DNA from: Anaerolineae bacterium | GTDB lineage: Bacteria; Chloroflexota; Anaerolineae; DRVO01 | Reading direction: 5' to 3' | Assembly: GCA_012719195.1 (NCBI GenBank) | Contig: JAAYAV010000201.1 | Location: 1-32,478, forward strand | DNA length: 32,478 nucleotides | Shown: piece after piece, positions 7,343 through 14,522 of the stretch | How the letters are laid out: every line of letters begins with the position of its first letter | Numbering within the stretch: position 1 is the first letter of the stretch | Position numbers and translations under genes: made by a program | Notes under the pieces: generated by a model | What the model was told of the DNA's origin: nothing | Seen by the model: the letters and a program-made list of their open reading frames with translations, nothing else | The model's database searches: none

Positions 7343-8431
7343 ATGCTACTGGGGATAGACGCCTCCCGTTGCGACCCGGCTCTGGCCGGCGTCGGGCGCT
7401 ACTCCACCGAGATGGTGCGCCATCTCGTCGGCCATCGCCGCCACCGCTACCGCCTCTACGCCAACGGCGCCGCCCGCCCGGACTGGTCGCGCCTTCCCGG
7501 GGTAGAGTGGCGCGACATCCCGTTCCCACGCCTGTGGACGCACCTGAGGCTATCCGCTGAGCTGTTGACGCAGCCGCCGGACCTGCTTTTCGTTCCCGGC
7601 CACGTCCTGCCAATCATCCGCCCCCGCCGGACGCTAGTCACCATTCATGACCTGGGGTACCGGCGCTTCCCCGAGTGCCATCCGCCGCGACAGCGCCTCT
7701 ACCTGCGGTTGAGTACGGCCTGGAGCGCCCGTGTCTCCACCATGATACTGGTCGACTCGCGCGCCACGCAGGCCGATCTCGCCGCCGCTCACCCAGTCGC
7801 GGCCGCCAAGTCCACGGTCGTGTACCCGGGCGTCTCGGCGAGCTTCCGCCCCCAGGCCGCCGAGGTAGTGGAGGCCGCCCGGCGGCGTCTCGGACTGCCG
7901 GACCAGTACCTGCTCTTCGTCGGCACCATCCAGCCTCGCAAGAACCTGCTGCGGCTCATCAAGGCCCATGGCCAGGTACCGGAGGCGCCGTCGCTAGTGA
8001 TAGTCGGCAGGCCCGGCTGGATGAGCGCGCCCATCATGGAGTACATCGAGAACGCCTCCCACCGCGTTCAGGTGCTGGACTCGGTCGCCGACGCCGACTT
8101 GCCCGCTGTCTACTCCGGTGCCACGGCCCTTACCTTTCCCTCGCTGTATGAGGGCTTCGGGATACCAGCGCTGGAAGCGATGGCCTGTGGCACAGCGGTA
8201 GTAGCCTCCACCACATCATCGCTACCCGAGGTGGTGGGAGGCGCCGGCATCCTGGTCGATCCCCTCTCCGTGGACGGCATTGCCGCCGCCATTCGCCGCA
8301 TCATCGCGGAGCCGGACCTACGATACGAGTTGGGAGCCCGCGGTCGCGAACGCTCGCGCCACTTCACCTGGCCGACCGCCGCTCGTCAGGCACTAGAGGT
8401 CATGGAGGCGCTGTTTGATCAGGCCTCGTGA
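7343..8431 (+). CDS. Family 4 glycosyltransferase (GT-B fold), 362 aa
   Basis: A retaining GT4 enzyme transfers a sugar from a nucleotide donor to a surface-glycan intermediate at the cytoplasmic face. Visible marks are GVGRYSTEM in the N-terminal Rossmann domain (residues 17-25), VGTIQPRKN at 193-201 starting the donor domain, and the EGFGIPALE stretch holding the E-x7-E pair E270/E278 that binds the donor sugar and diphosphate. The length is normal and there is no membrane segment. The ATG at 7343 has GAGG at 7334-7337. The gene overlaps the following GT9 gene by 17 bases. Donor and acceptor are unknown; neighbours point to a heptose-containing polymer. Confidence 0.9.
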   Translation: MLLGIDASRCDPALAGVGRYSTEMVRHLVGHRRHRYRLYANGAARPDWSRLPGVEWRDIPFPRLWTHLRLSAELLTQPPDLLFVPGHVLPIIRPRRTLVTIHDLGYRRFPECHPPRQRLYLRLSTAWSARVSTMILVDSRATQADLAAAHPVAAAKSTVVYPGVSASFRPQAAEVVEAARRRLGLPDQYLLFVGTIQPRKNLLRLIKAHGQVPEAPSLVIVGRPGWMSAPIMEYIENASHRVQVLDSVADADLPAVYSGATALTFPSLYEGFGIPALEAMACGTAVVASTTSSLPEVVGGAGILVDPLSVDGIAAAIRRIIAEPDLRYELGARGRERSRHFTWPTAARQALEVMEALFDQAS

Positions 8432-9512
8432 GCGGCTACTGGTAATCAAGTTGGCCGACCTCGGCGACGCCATCACGGCCACCCCCGCCCTCCATGCCCT
8501 GCACGCCGCCTACCCGTCCGTGCGCCTCGATGTGCTCACCTCGGCCGTAGGGGCGTCGGTGATGGCGGACCTCCCGGAGGTGGATCGGGTGCTGGTCGCT
8601 GACCGGCACCTGCTCGACTCGCCGCGCTCCGCCCTCCGCCCCTCTGCCTGGCGGCGCACGCTCGCGCTCATCGGCGACCTCCGCCGGCACCGGTACGACA
8701 CCGTCATCTTCATGCACCACCTCACCACCGCCATGGGCGCACTGAAATGGCGAATCCTTGCCTCCGCGCTCCGTCCCGCCCACACCGTCGGCCTGGACAA
8801 CGGTCGTGGTCGCTTCTTCGGCACGCGCGTTCCCGACCTGGGCTTCGCAGCGCTACACGAAGTAGAGTATGCCCTCCGACTCGCCGAGGCCGTCGGAGCG
8901 CCGCCAGCCAGCCCCTGCCTGCGCGTCAGCCTTACGCCGAAGGCGGAGGAGGGTGCCCGTTCGCTTCTCGGCACCCTGCAGCGGCAGAGATTCGCGGTGG
9001 TGCATCCCGGCTCCGGCTCGTACAGCCTCGCCCGACGCTGGGCGCCGGAGCGGTTTGCCGCCGTGGCCGATGAGCTGGTGCGCCGCTACGCCTTGCCCGT
9101 GGTGGTAGTGGGTAGCGCTCACGACGGCGTGGACGAGTTCGTGAGCGCCGCTCACGAGCGCCACCACAATCTGGCCGGTCGCACCGACGTGCCCACCCTC
9201 GCCGCTGTACTGCGCTCTGCCGCCTTCTTCCTCGGCGGCGACAGCGGCGTAGTGCACCTGGCCGCCGCCGCCGGCACACCGCTTCTCTCTCTCTTCGGCC
9301 CGACGGACCCGCGTGCCTGGGGGCCGTGGCGGCCGCCCGCTTGCGGTTCCGCTCCCGCCGCCGTGCTGCAGGGCCACTGCCCCTACGATGGACCTTGTCT
9401 CTATCGCGGCCACACCCTGGGCCAGCGGGACGGCTGCCCGGGACACGACTGCCTCCGCGATCTGACGGTACCCATGGTACTGGAGCGAATCCGTGCCCTT
9501 GCCCTACTCTGA
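8415..9512 (+). CDS. Family 9 glycosyltransferase (heptosyltransferase-like), 365 aa
   Basis: GT9 enzymes such as WaaC/WaaF add heptose from ADP-heptose. Here the N-terminus LLVIKLADLGDAITATPAL matches the family opening, and the C-terminal half holds VVHPGSG near residue 195, the FFLGGDSGVVHLAAAAGTP donor-binding stretch near 271 and LFGPTDP near 294. A Cys-rich tail (about residues 318-353, four to five Cys) is present as in many GT9 proteins. The start is the TTG at 8415, overlapping the GT4 gene; no better in-frame start precedes the first beta strand. Because kinase and nucleotidyltransferase genes for ADP-heptose lie three genes downstream, heptose is the likely donor sugar. Confidence 0.88.
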   Translation: MIRPRERLLVIKLADLGDAITATPALHALHAAYPSVRLDVLTSAVGASVMADLPEVDRVLVADRHLLDSPRSALRPSAWRRTLALIGDLRRHRYDTVIFMHHLTTAMGALKWRILASALRPAHTVGLDNGRGRFFGTRVPDLGFAALHEVEYALRLAEAVGAPPASPCLRVSLTPKAEEGARSLLGTLQRQRFAVVHPGSGSYSLARRWAPERFAAVADELVRRYALPVVVVGSAHDGVDEFVSAAHERHHNLAGRTDVPTLAAVLRSAAFFLGGDSGVVHLAAAAGTPLLSLFGPTDPRAWGPWRPPACGSAPAAVLQGHCPYDGPCLYRGHTLGQRDGCPGHDCLRDLTVPMVLERIRALALL

Positions 9513-10257
9513 ACCGGCATCGCCCCGCGGACGAATCCTCGGCGTCCGGGTGGACTGCGTGACCCGCAGCCGAGCACTAGAGGCTATCCGAGACTATCTG
9601 CAGCAACACCATACCCGTCAGGTTGTAACCCTCAATCCCGAAATGCTCATGATGGCCCGGCGCGATCCCGACCTGTACTCCGCCATCGAACAGGCCGACC
9701 TGGTGACAGCCGATGGGGCCGGCCTGCTCGTCGCCGGACGTCTGCTCGGGCTGGCGCTACGCGAAAGAATCACCGGCGTCGACCTCGTGCCTGATCTCTG
9801 TCGCCTGGCTGCCGAGAGGAAGGAGGCCGTGTTCTTCCTCGGGGCGGGCCCGGGAGTGGCCACGAAGTGCGCCGATTCCCTGGCGGCAGCCATACCCGGC
9901 CTGAAGGTAGCGGGCAGCCACTCCGGATCCCCTTCGCCGGCGGAGGAGCAGTCCATCTGCCGCTCGGTCAACGCCGCCGGGACCGGCATCCTGCTCGTCG
10001 CCTATGGTGTGCCGGCGGAGGAGAAGTGGATCGCTCGCAACCGGCAGCGGCTCGACGTGAAGGTGGCGGTGGGGGTGGGCGGCGCGTTCGACTTCATCGC
10101 CGGGCGGGTCCCCCGGGCTCCCCGGTGGATGAGAGGGGCCGGACTGGAGTGGGTCTACCGCCTCTGGAAGCAGCCCTGGAGGTGGCGCCGCATGATGGCT
10201 CTGCCCCATTTCCTGGCGCTGGTCCTTGCCCAGGCCGTGCGGGCTCGCCTAACATGA
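9493..10257 (+). CDS. WecG/TagA/CpsF family glycosyltransferase (GT26), 254 aa
   Basis: GT26 enzymes transfer N-acetylmannosamine or related sugars onto lipid-linked intermediates, as in wall teichoic acid linkage units and enterobacterial common antigen. The diagnostic segment is NPEMLMMARRDPDLYSAI followed by DLVTADGAGLL, whose Asp corresponds to the proposed catalytic base, then FLGAGPGV and the C-terminal VGGAFDFIAGRVPRAP block near residue 195. The start is GTG at 9493, overlapping GT9 by 20 bases; the first 15 residues are poorly conserved, so a slightly later start is possible. The protein is soluble apart from a basic, amphipathic C-terminus that may touch the membrane. Confidence 0.9.
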   Translation: MPLPYSEPASPRGRILGVRVDCVTRSRALEAIRDYLQQHHTRQVVTLNPEMLMMARRDPDLYSAIEQADLVTADGAGLLVAGRLLGLALRERITGVDLVPDLCRLAAERKEAVFFLGAGPGVATKCADSLAAAIPGLKVAGSHSGSPSPAEEQSICRSVNAAGTGILLVAYGVPAEEKWIARNRQRLDVKVAVGVGGAFDFIAGRVPRAPRWMRGAGLEWVYRLWKQPWRWRRMMALPHFLALVLAQAVRARLT

Positions 10258-10288
10258 CCGCATTCGGACCCCGAGGGAAGGCATAGCT

Positions 10289-11296
10289 GTGGCTCTTGCG
10301 ACCTCTGCCGAGGTTCTGCCGCGCCTGCGCGAGGCGGCCGGCCATGTGGTGCTGGTGGTGGGCGATGTCGTCCTTGACCGCTACGTCATCGGCCGGGCCC
10401 AGCGCCTCTCGCGCGAAGCGCCGGTCCCCGTTCTGGTGCACGAGAGCTCCTTCGCCGTGCCCGGCGCTGCCGCCAACCCCGCCCTCAACGTGCGCGCCTT
10501 GGGCAGCCGAGCACTGCAGGTCGCCCTCGTTGGGGACGACCAGCCGGGCAACGAACTGCTCGATCTTCTGCACCGCGCCGGCGTGGAGACCGAGGGAGTG
10601 GTCCGAGCAACAGGTCGGCAGACGACCGTCAAGCAGAGGTTCCTCGCCCGCGGTTCTCTCAGCTTTCCCCAGCAGCTGGCCCGGGTTGACTACCTCGACC
10701 CCGAACCCATCGCCGAAGCGTTACAGCGCCAGATCGCTGCTCAGGTGAGCAGCCAGTCGCTGCAGGCCGACGCGCTGCTACTGAGCGACTACCAAGGGGG
10801 CGTCATCGGCGAAGCGGTGCTCAATGCCTGTCTGGAAGCCCGGCGCCTTCATGGCCTTCCTCTCTGTGTGGACGCGCAGACGGACCTCTGGCGCTTCCGC
10901 GGCGCCTCCCTGGTGAAGTGCAACCAAGCGGAGGCGTCCCGGGCCCTCGGCCGGCGTCTGGCCACCGAAGTCGACTTCGCCGTCGCGACGGCGGAGATTC
11001 GCAGCCGCCTGGAGGTGGACGTGGTGGCCATCACGCGCGGCGCTGAGGGGATGACCCTGTGCGCCGAAGCCGGGGGCTGCCTGCACCTGCCCGCGCCCAA
11101 CCGCAGCGAGGTCTTCGACGTCGTTGGCGCCGGCGATACCGTCATCGCCATCATGGCCTTGGGGTGGGCGGCGGGCTGGCCGCACCCTCTCGCTGCCACC
11201 GTGGCTCAGCTGGGCTCGGGTGTGGTCATACAGCGACTCGGCAACGCCACCCCCACCTACCCCGAACTCGAGGAGGCCGCGCGCCGATGGCTGTGA
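10289..11296 (+). CDS. PfkB-family heptose 7-phosphate kinase-like protein (HldE kinase half), 335 aa
   Basis: This ribokinase-fold protein resembles the kinase domain of HldE/RfaE, which phosphorylates D-glycero-D-manno-heptose 7-phosphate. Visible features are VVGDVVLDRYVIG near residue 23, the REAPVPVL segment near 42, a substrate loop PGAAANPALNVRALG near 58 (canonical GGAANVA, so the first Gly is Pro here), and the ATP/catalytic motif GAGDT at 280-284 with Asp283. The start is GTG at 10289 with GAGGGAAGG upstream. It overlaps the nucleotidyltransferase gene by 10 bases; in Enterobacteria these two activities are one fused protein. Other PfkB substrates cannot be excluded. Confidence 0.82.
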   Translation: MALATSAEVLPRLREAAGHVVLVVGDVVLDRYVIGRAQRLSREAPVPVLVHESSFAVPGAAANPALNVRALGSRALQVALVGDDQPGNELLDLLHRAGVETEGVVRATGRQTTVKQRFLARGSLSFPQQLARVDYLDPEPIAEALQRQIAAQVSSQSLQADALLLSDYQGGVIGEAVLNACLEARRLHGLPLCVDAQTDLWRFRGASLVKCNQAEASRALGRRLATEVDFAVATAEIRSRLEVDVVAITRGAEGMTLCAEAGGCLHLPAPNRSEVFDVVGAGDTVIAIMALGWAAGWPHPLAATVAQLGSGVVIQRLGNATPTYPELEEAARRWL

Positions 11297-11781
11297 CGCC
11301 CGCGCCCATCCTGACCTCGCTGGACGAGGCCTCGGTCTGGACCCAGGCCCAGCGCGACAGCGGTCGGAAGGTCGTGCTTACCAACGGCCACTTCGACCTG
11401 CTTCACGCCGGACACGCCACCTACTTGCAGGCGGCGCGGCTCCTGGGCGACGCCCTGATCGTGGGAGTGAATGACGACGCCGCCACTACCGCCCTGAAAG
11501 GGCCGCAGCGCCCGCTCATCCCCGCCACTGAGCGGGCCCTGCTCCTTTCCCACCTGCGCGCCGTGGACTGCGTCGTCATCTTCCCGCAGTACACCGCCGA
11601 CGCCCTGCTCAGGTACGTTCGCCCCCATGTCTATGTCAAGGGGGGCGACTACGATCTCTCATCACTGCCGGAGGCCGCGACGGCAGCCGAGGTCGGGGCG
11701 GAGATGGCCTTCATTCCACTGGTCCCGGGACACTCAACCACTAGCGTGCTGCAGCGCATCCTATCTCGCTTCGCTCCATGA
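11287..11781 (+). CDS. Nucleotidyltransferase, HldE C-terminal type (ADP-heptose synthase), 164 aa
   Basis: A small cytidylyltransferase-fold enzyme that would join heptose 1-phosphate to AMP. The nucleotide motif HAGH is at residues 40-43 (HxGH class). The preceding strand reads LTNGHFDLLHAGH, with His where family members usually have Cys. GVNDDAA, LKGPQRPL and VKGGDYDL are the other family blocks. The frame is open from 11059, but the ATG at 11287 is right because it begins just before the conserved fold and overlaps the kinase by only 10 bases. The stop overlaps the murJ-like start as ATGA. The heptose isomerase (GmhA) and phosphatase (GmhB) are not in the window. Confidence 0.87.
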   Translation: MAVTPAPILTSLDEASVWTQAQRDSGRKVVLTNGHFDLLHAGHATYLQAARLLGDALIVGVNDDAATTALKGPQRPLIPATERALLLSHLRAVDCVVIFPQYTADALLRYVRPHVYVKGGDYDLSSLPEAATAAEVGAEMAFIPLVPGHSTTSVLQRILSRFAP

Positions 11782-13355
11782 GCGCGCCCGGCGTCGTCGA
11801 CCGCCGGGGGATCGCCGGCGCGGCCGCCCTGGTGGCGGTAGGCAACGTCGCCAGCCGCGCCCTCGGACTGGTACGCGAAGCCTTCATAGCCAACCGCTTC
11901 GGCGCCGATGGTTCGGTCAGCGCCTTCCGTGTCGCCAACCGAACTTACAACCTGCTCTACGAGCTGCTAATCGGCGGCGTGATGGCCTCGGCGTTGGTAC
12001 CCGTCTTGTCCGAGTATGCCGAGAAAGACCGGCTCGAGTACCGACGCCTGCTGACATCACTCAGCTTCGTGCTTCTTGTCATCGTCGGTCTGGCGCTGGT
12101 CGCTCTGGAGGTGGCCGCTCCGCTGGCGGCAGACGCCATGGGCAGCGGGTTTGGACCGGAGCTGCACGCGCTCACCGTTGAAATGCTGCGGGTGGTCTTC
12201 CCCGCTGTGCTCCTCATGTCCCTTGCCGGTCTGCTCTCAGCCGCCCTCTACTCCCTCAAGCGGTTCCTGTTTCCGTCGTTCTCAGCGGCCATCTTCAATA
12301 TCGGCCTCATCGCCGGCGCCGTCATCCTCGCGGAGCAACACCGGGCCGTGGCGCTCGCCTATGGCGTCCTTGTGGGTGCCGCCGCGCAACTGCTGCTGCA
12401 GCTGGTGGGGCTCTGGCGAGCGGGCATTCGGCCGGCTCGCTGCCTGCTGCACCCGGCCCTCAAGCGCATTCTCCTCCTCGCCCTGCCCATCCTCGGCAGC
12501 CTTGCCGTCGGCCAGGCGCAGGTGGTGATCGACTCAAACCTGGCCTCTCGGACCGGCGAGCAGTCCCTAGCCTGGATGGCCAACGCCACCACCCTTATCC
12601 AGTTCCCCCTCGGGCTGGTCGCCACCGCCATCTCCGTGGCCAGCCTGCCCCAACTGGCGCGACTCGCCTTGTCGGACCGAGACGGCCACGAGTTTGCCGC
12701 CACACTGGCCTTCGGGCTGCGGCTGGTAACGCTCCTCATCCTGCCCGCGACGGCCGCACTGGTCGCCATCGGAGCACCGCTCATCGAGCTGATGTTCGAG
12801 CACGGCGCTTTCACGCCTGCCGATTCCGTGGCCGTCACGGCCGCGCTGCACCTGTACCTGCTCGGCTTGCCTGCCGCGGCACTGGATCAGTGCCTGCTAA
12901 TGGCCTTCTACGCTCGAGGCGACACGCTGCGCCCCGCCCTAGTGGGTGTGGCTGGGGTGGGCATCTATCTTGCAGTCGCCCTTGCCACCATGAACTCGAT
13001 GGGGATGCTCGGTCTGGTGTTGGCGAACTCATGTCAGTGGGTCGGCCACCTCGCGCTAATGTCTTGGCTGGCGATACGCCGCCTCCCCGCGCTGGGAGCA
13101 CAGCCTCTGATCCGGCCGCTCGCCCAGGCACTGGGGGCGTCGGTCGGCGCCTTCGGTGCCATGGCGTTGGCCCTGCAGGCGCTTGGGGCAGCCACCGCCT
13201 GGGGCCTCCTCGGGGAGTTGGTTCGGGTAGCCGCCCCGGCCGTCGCCGGAGCGCTCACCTATGTCTTGCTCTTGCGGCTGTCCGGCAACGGCGATCTGGA
13301 CAGCGCCTGGCAAGCCTTCCGGGGCCGGCTGCGGCCGGGCTCCCGGGCCGTCTAG
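11778..13355 (+). CDS. murJ: MurJ/MviN-family lipid II flippase, 525 aa
   Basis: MurJ flips lipid-linked peptidoglycan precursor across the membrane. The protein has about 14 hydrophobic helices and the family N-terminus with GNVASRALGLVREAFIANRFG near residue 22. Other family marks are the ALVPVLSEYAEK segment near 71, FPAVLLMSLAGLLSAALYSLKRFLFPS near 138, and the ALDQCLLMAFYARGDTLRP loop near 364. In this operon it could instead flip a lipid-linked heteropolysaccharide unit made by the upstream transferases, since MurJ relatives also appear in such clusters; sequence alone does not decide. It is ATGA-coupled to the nucleotidyltransferase and 9 bases ahead of the sortase. Confidence 0.88.
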   Translation: MSAPGVVDRRGIAGAAALVAVGNVASRALGLVREAFIANRFGADGSVSAFRVANRTYNLLYELLIGGVMASALVPVLSEYAEKDRLEYRRLLTSLSFVLLVIVGLALVALEVAAPLAADAMGSGFGPELHALTVEMLRVVFPAVLLMSLAGLLSAALYSLKRFLFPSFSAAIFNIGLIAGAVILAEQHRAVALAYGVLVGAAAQLLLQLVGLWRAGIRPARCLLHPALKRILLLALPILGSLAVGQAQVVIDSNLASRTGEQSLAWMANATTLIQFPLGLVATAISVASLPQLARLALSDRDGHEFAATLAFGLRLVTLLILPATAALVAIGAPLIELMFEHGAFTPADSVAVTAALHLYLLGLPAAALDQCLLMAFYARGDTLRPALVGVAGVGIYLAVALATMNSMGMLGLVLANSCQWVGHLALMSWLAIRRLPALGAQPLIRPLAQALGASVGAFGAMALALQALGAATAWGLLGELVRVAAPAVAGALTYVLLLRLSGNGDLDSAWQAFRGRLRPGSRAV

Positions 13356-13364
13356 GGTGATATC

Positions 13365-14150
13365 ATGACTTCGCATCGACTCACCCGCTCCGTCGGTGCG
13401 CCCGCACCGTCGCCGGCCTCCGGGAGCCTTTCATCGGGTACGCCCTTCCGCCGGCTGCAAACCCGTCCTCTGAACCAGCGCCGGTCGCGCATCTCTCTGG
13501 GCAGGCTGGCCAACCTGGGCCTACTGCTGGTCGAGTTGGCAGCCGTGGCGGCACTGGCCTGGTGGGTATACACGTCCATCGCAGAGTGGCGCAGCTTGGC
13601 TGAGGCAGAGCCCCTACCCGCGGGCACAACCGAAACCAGCTGGATGGCCACAAACACCGTGCTGCCCGGGGGACACGAGGCGCCTTCCCAGGCATCCGTT
13701 CCCGCCCACCTGCGCGCCCTCATTCAGCCGACCGCCATGGTTCCGCTGCCGACGGCCGCGCCGGGACGAGCATCGCGCCTCGTCATCGAGAAGACCGGCG
13801 TGGACGCGCCCGTCCTTCAGGGCGACAGTGACGAGCAGCTGCGAATGGGCGTCGGCCACCGCCTAGGGACGGCGGGCCCGGGGCAGGTCGGGAACATGGT
13901 GCTGTCGGGTCACAACGACATCTACGGGCAGGTCTTCCGCGATCTCGATCGCTTGGCCGAAGGGGACCTCATCACGGTATACTCACGGGGCGAGCCCTTC
14001 ACCTATGTGGTGAAGCAGAAGCTTATCGTAGAGCCGACGGACCTGTCCGTGCTGGAGCCATCGCAGCGACCGATCCTGACGCTCATAAGCTGTTACCCCT
14101 ACCTGGTGGACTCGCACCGTATCGTGGTGATTGCCGAACTGAGTCACTGA
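13365..14150 (+). CDS. Sortase (class D/E-type transpeptidase), 261 aa
   Basis: Sortases cut surface proteins at a C-terminal signal and attach them to the cell wall or make pili. The N-terminus is a basic cytoplasmic tail followed by one membrane helix (about residues 49-70), then a low-complexity Pro/Thr linker to about residue 135, then the sortase barrel. The catalytic triad is visible: His183 in LSGHND, Cys243 in TLISCYP, and Arg252 in SHRIVV. The ATG at 13365 has AGGGTGA just upstream, touching the murJ stop. I saw no LPxTG-like sorting signal in any complete protein here, so its substrate is elsewhere. A sortase fits a single-membrane envelope. Confidence 0.92.
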   Translation: MTSHRLTRSVGAPAPSPASGSLSSGTPFRRLQTRPLNQRRSRISLGRLANLGLLLVELAAVAALAWWVYTSIAEWRSLAEAEPLPAGTTETSWMATNTVLPGGHEAPSQASVPAHLRALIQPTAMVPLPTAAPGRASRLVIEKTGVDAPVLQGDSDEQLRMGVGHRLGTAGPGQVGNMVLSGHNDIYGQVFRDLDRLAEGDLITVYSRGEPFTYVVKQKLIVEPTDLSVLEPSQRPILTLISCYPYLVDSHRIVVIAELSH

Positions 14151-14166
14151 GAGCGAGGAGTGTCGC

Positions 14167-14400
14167 TTGGCTAAGAGGAAAACTGCCCGACAGAAGCGCA
14201 CCCGCGTGGCGCGTCCGTCGCCAGTAGCGAGCCCGCCCGCACCCACCGTTGCCTCGCCGCCGCCGGCTGCGCCCACGAGTTCGGGCACTGATGAACTCCG
14301 GGCCGAGTACCAGTACGTGCTGACCGACCTCAAGCGGATCGGTATTACCACCGCTGCCATGTTCGCCCTCCTGGTGGTGCTGGCCCTGGTCATCACCTAG
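14167..14400 (+). CDS. Small basic, proline-rich single-helix membrane protein, 77 aa
   Basis: Not a family I can name. The first 15 residues are Lys/Arg-rich (AKRKTARQKRTR), residues 18-40 are Pro/Ala/Ser-rich and likely disordered, a short helix with EYQYVLTDLKRIGI follows, and a single C-terminal membrane helix (about 60-76) ends the protein. This topology puts the basic tail in the cytoplasm. The start is TTG at 14167 with GAGGAG at 14155-14160. Codon use and the strong ribosome-binding site argue that it is real. It sits last in the glycan/sortase operon, immediately before the sigma-54 promoter of rpoN. Confidence 0.72.
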   Translation: MAKRKTARQKRTRVARPSPVASPPAPTVASPPPAAPTSSGTDELRAEYQYVLTDLKRIGITTAAMFALLVVLALVIT

Positions 14401-14433
14401 CACCGTCAGGCCCCCTGGCGAGCCGCGCTTGAT

Positions 14434-14450
14434 TTGGCACGCAACTTGCA
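14434..14450 (+). promoter_or_regulatory. Sigma-54 (-24/-12) promoter of the rpoN operon
   Basis: TTGGCAC-GCAAC-TTGCA matches the sigma-54 consensus (TGGCAC-N5-TTGCW) at every conserved position. The -24 GG is at 14436-14437 and the -12 GC at 14448-14449, the required 12-base offset. Transcription should start near 14461, giving a leader of about 60 bases before the rpoN ATG. It is located in front of the gene for sigma-54 itself, so positive autoregulation is implied. Confidence 0.87.
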
Positions 14451-14522
14451 ATAGGGTCACTGCCAAGTAGCTTATGTTAGCCGGCGCCGCCCGAGTGGCG
14501 CGAAGCGATGGCGGAGGCAGTG

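Noticed and set aside
14376-14397. Imperfect dyad GGTG...CACC upstream of the rpoN promoter, considered as an activator binding site
   Set aside because: Only 16 of 22 positions agree, it lies in codons for a membrane helix, and I found no similar sequence upstream of the other two sigma-54 sites.
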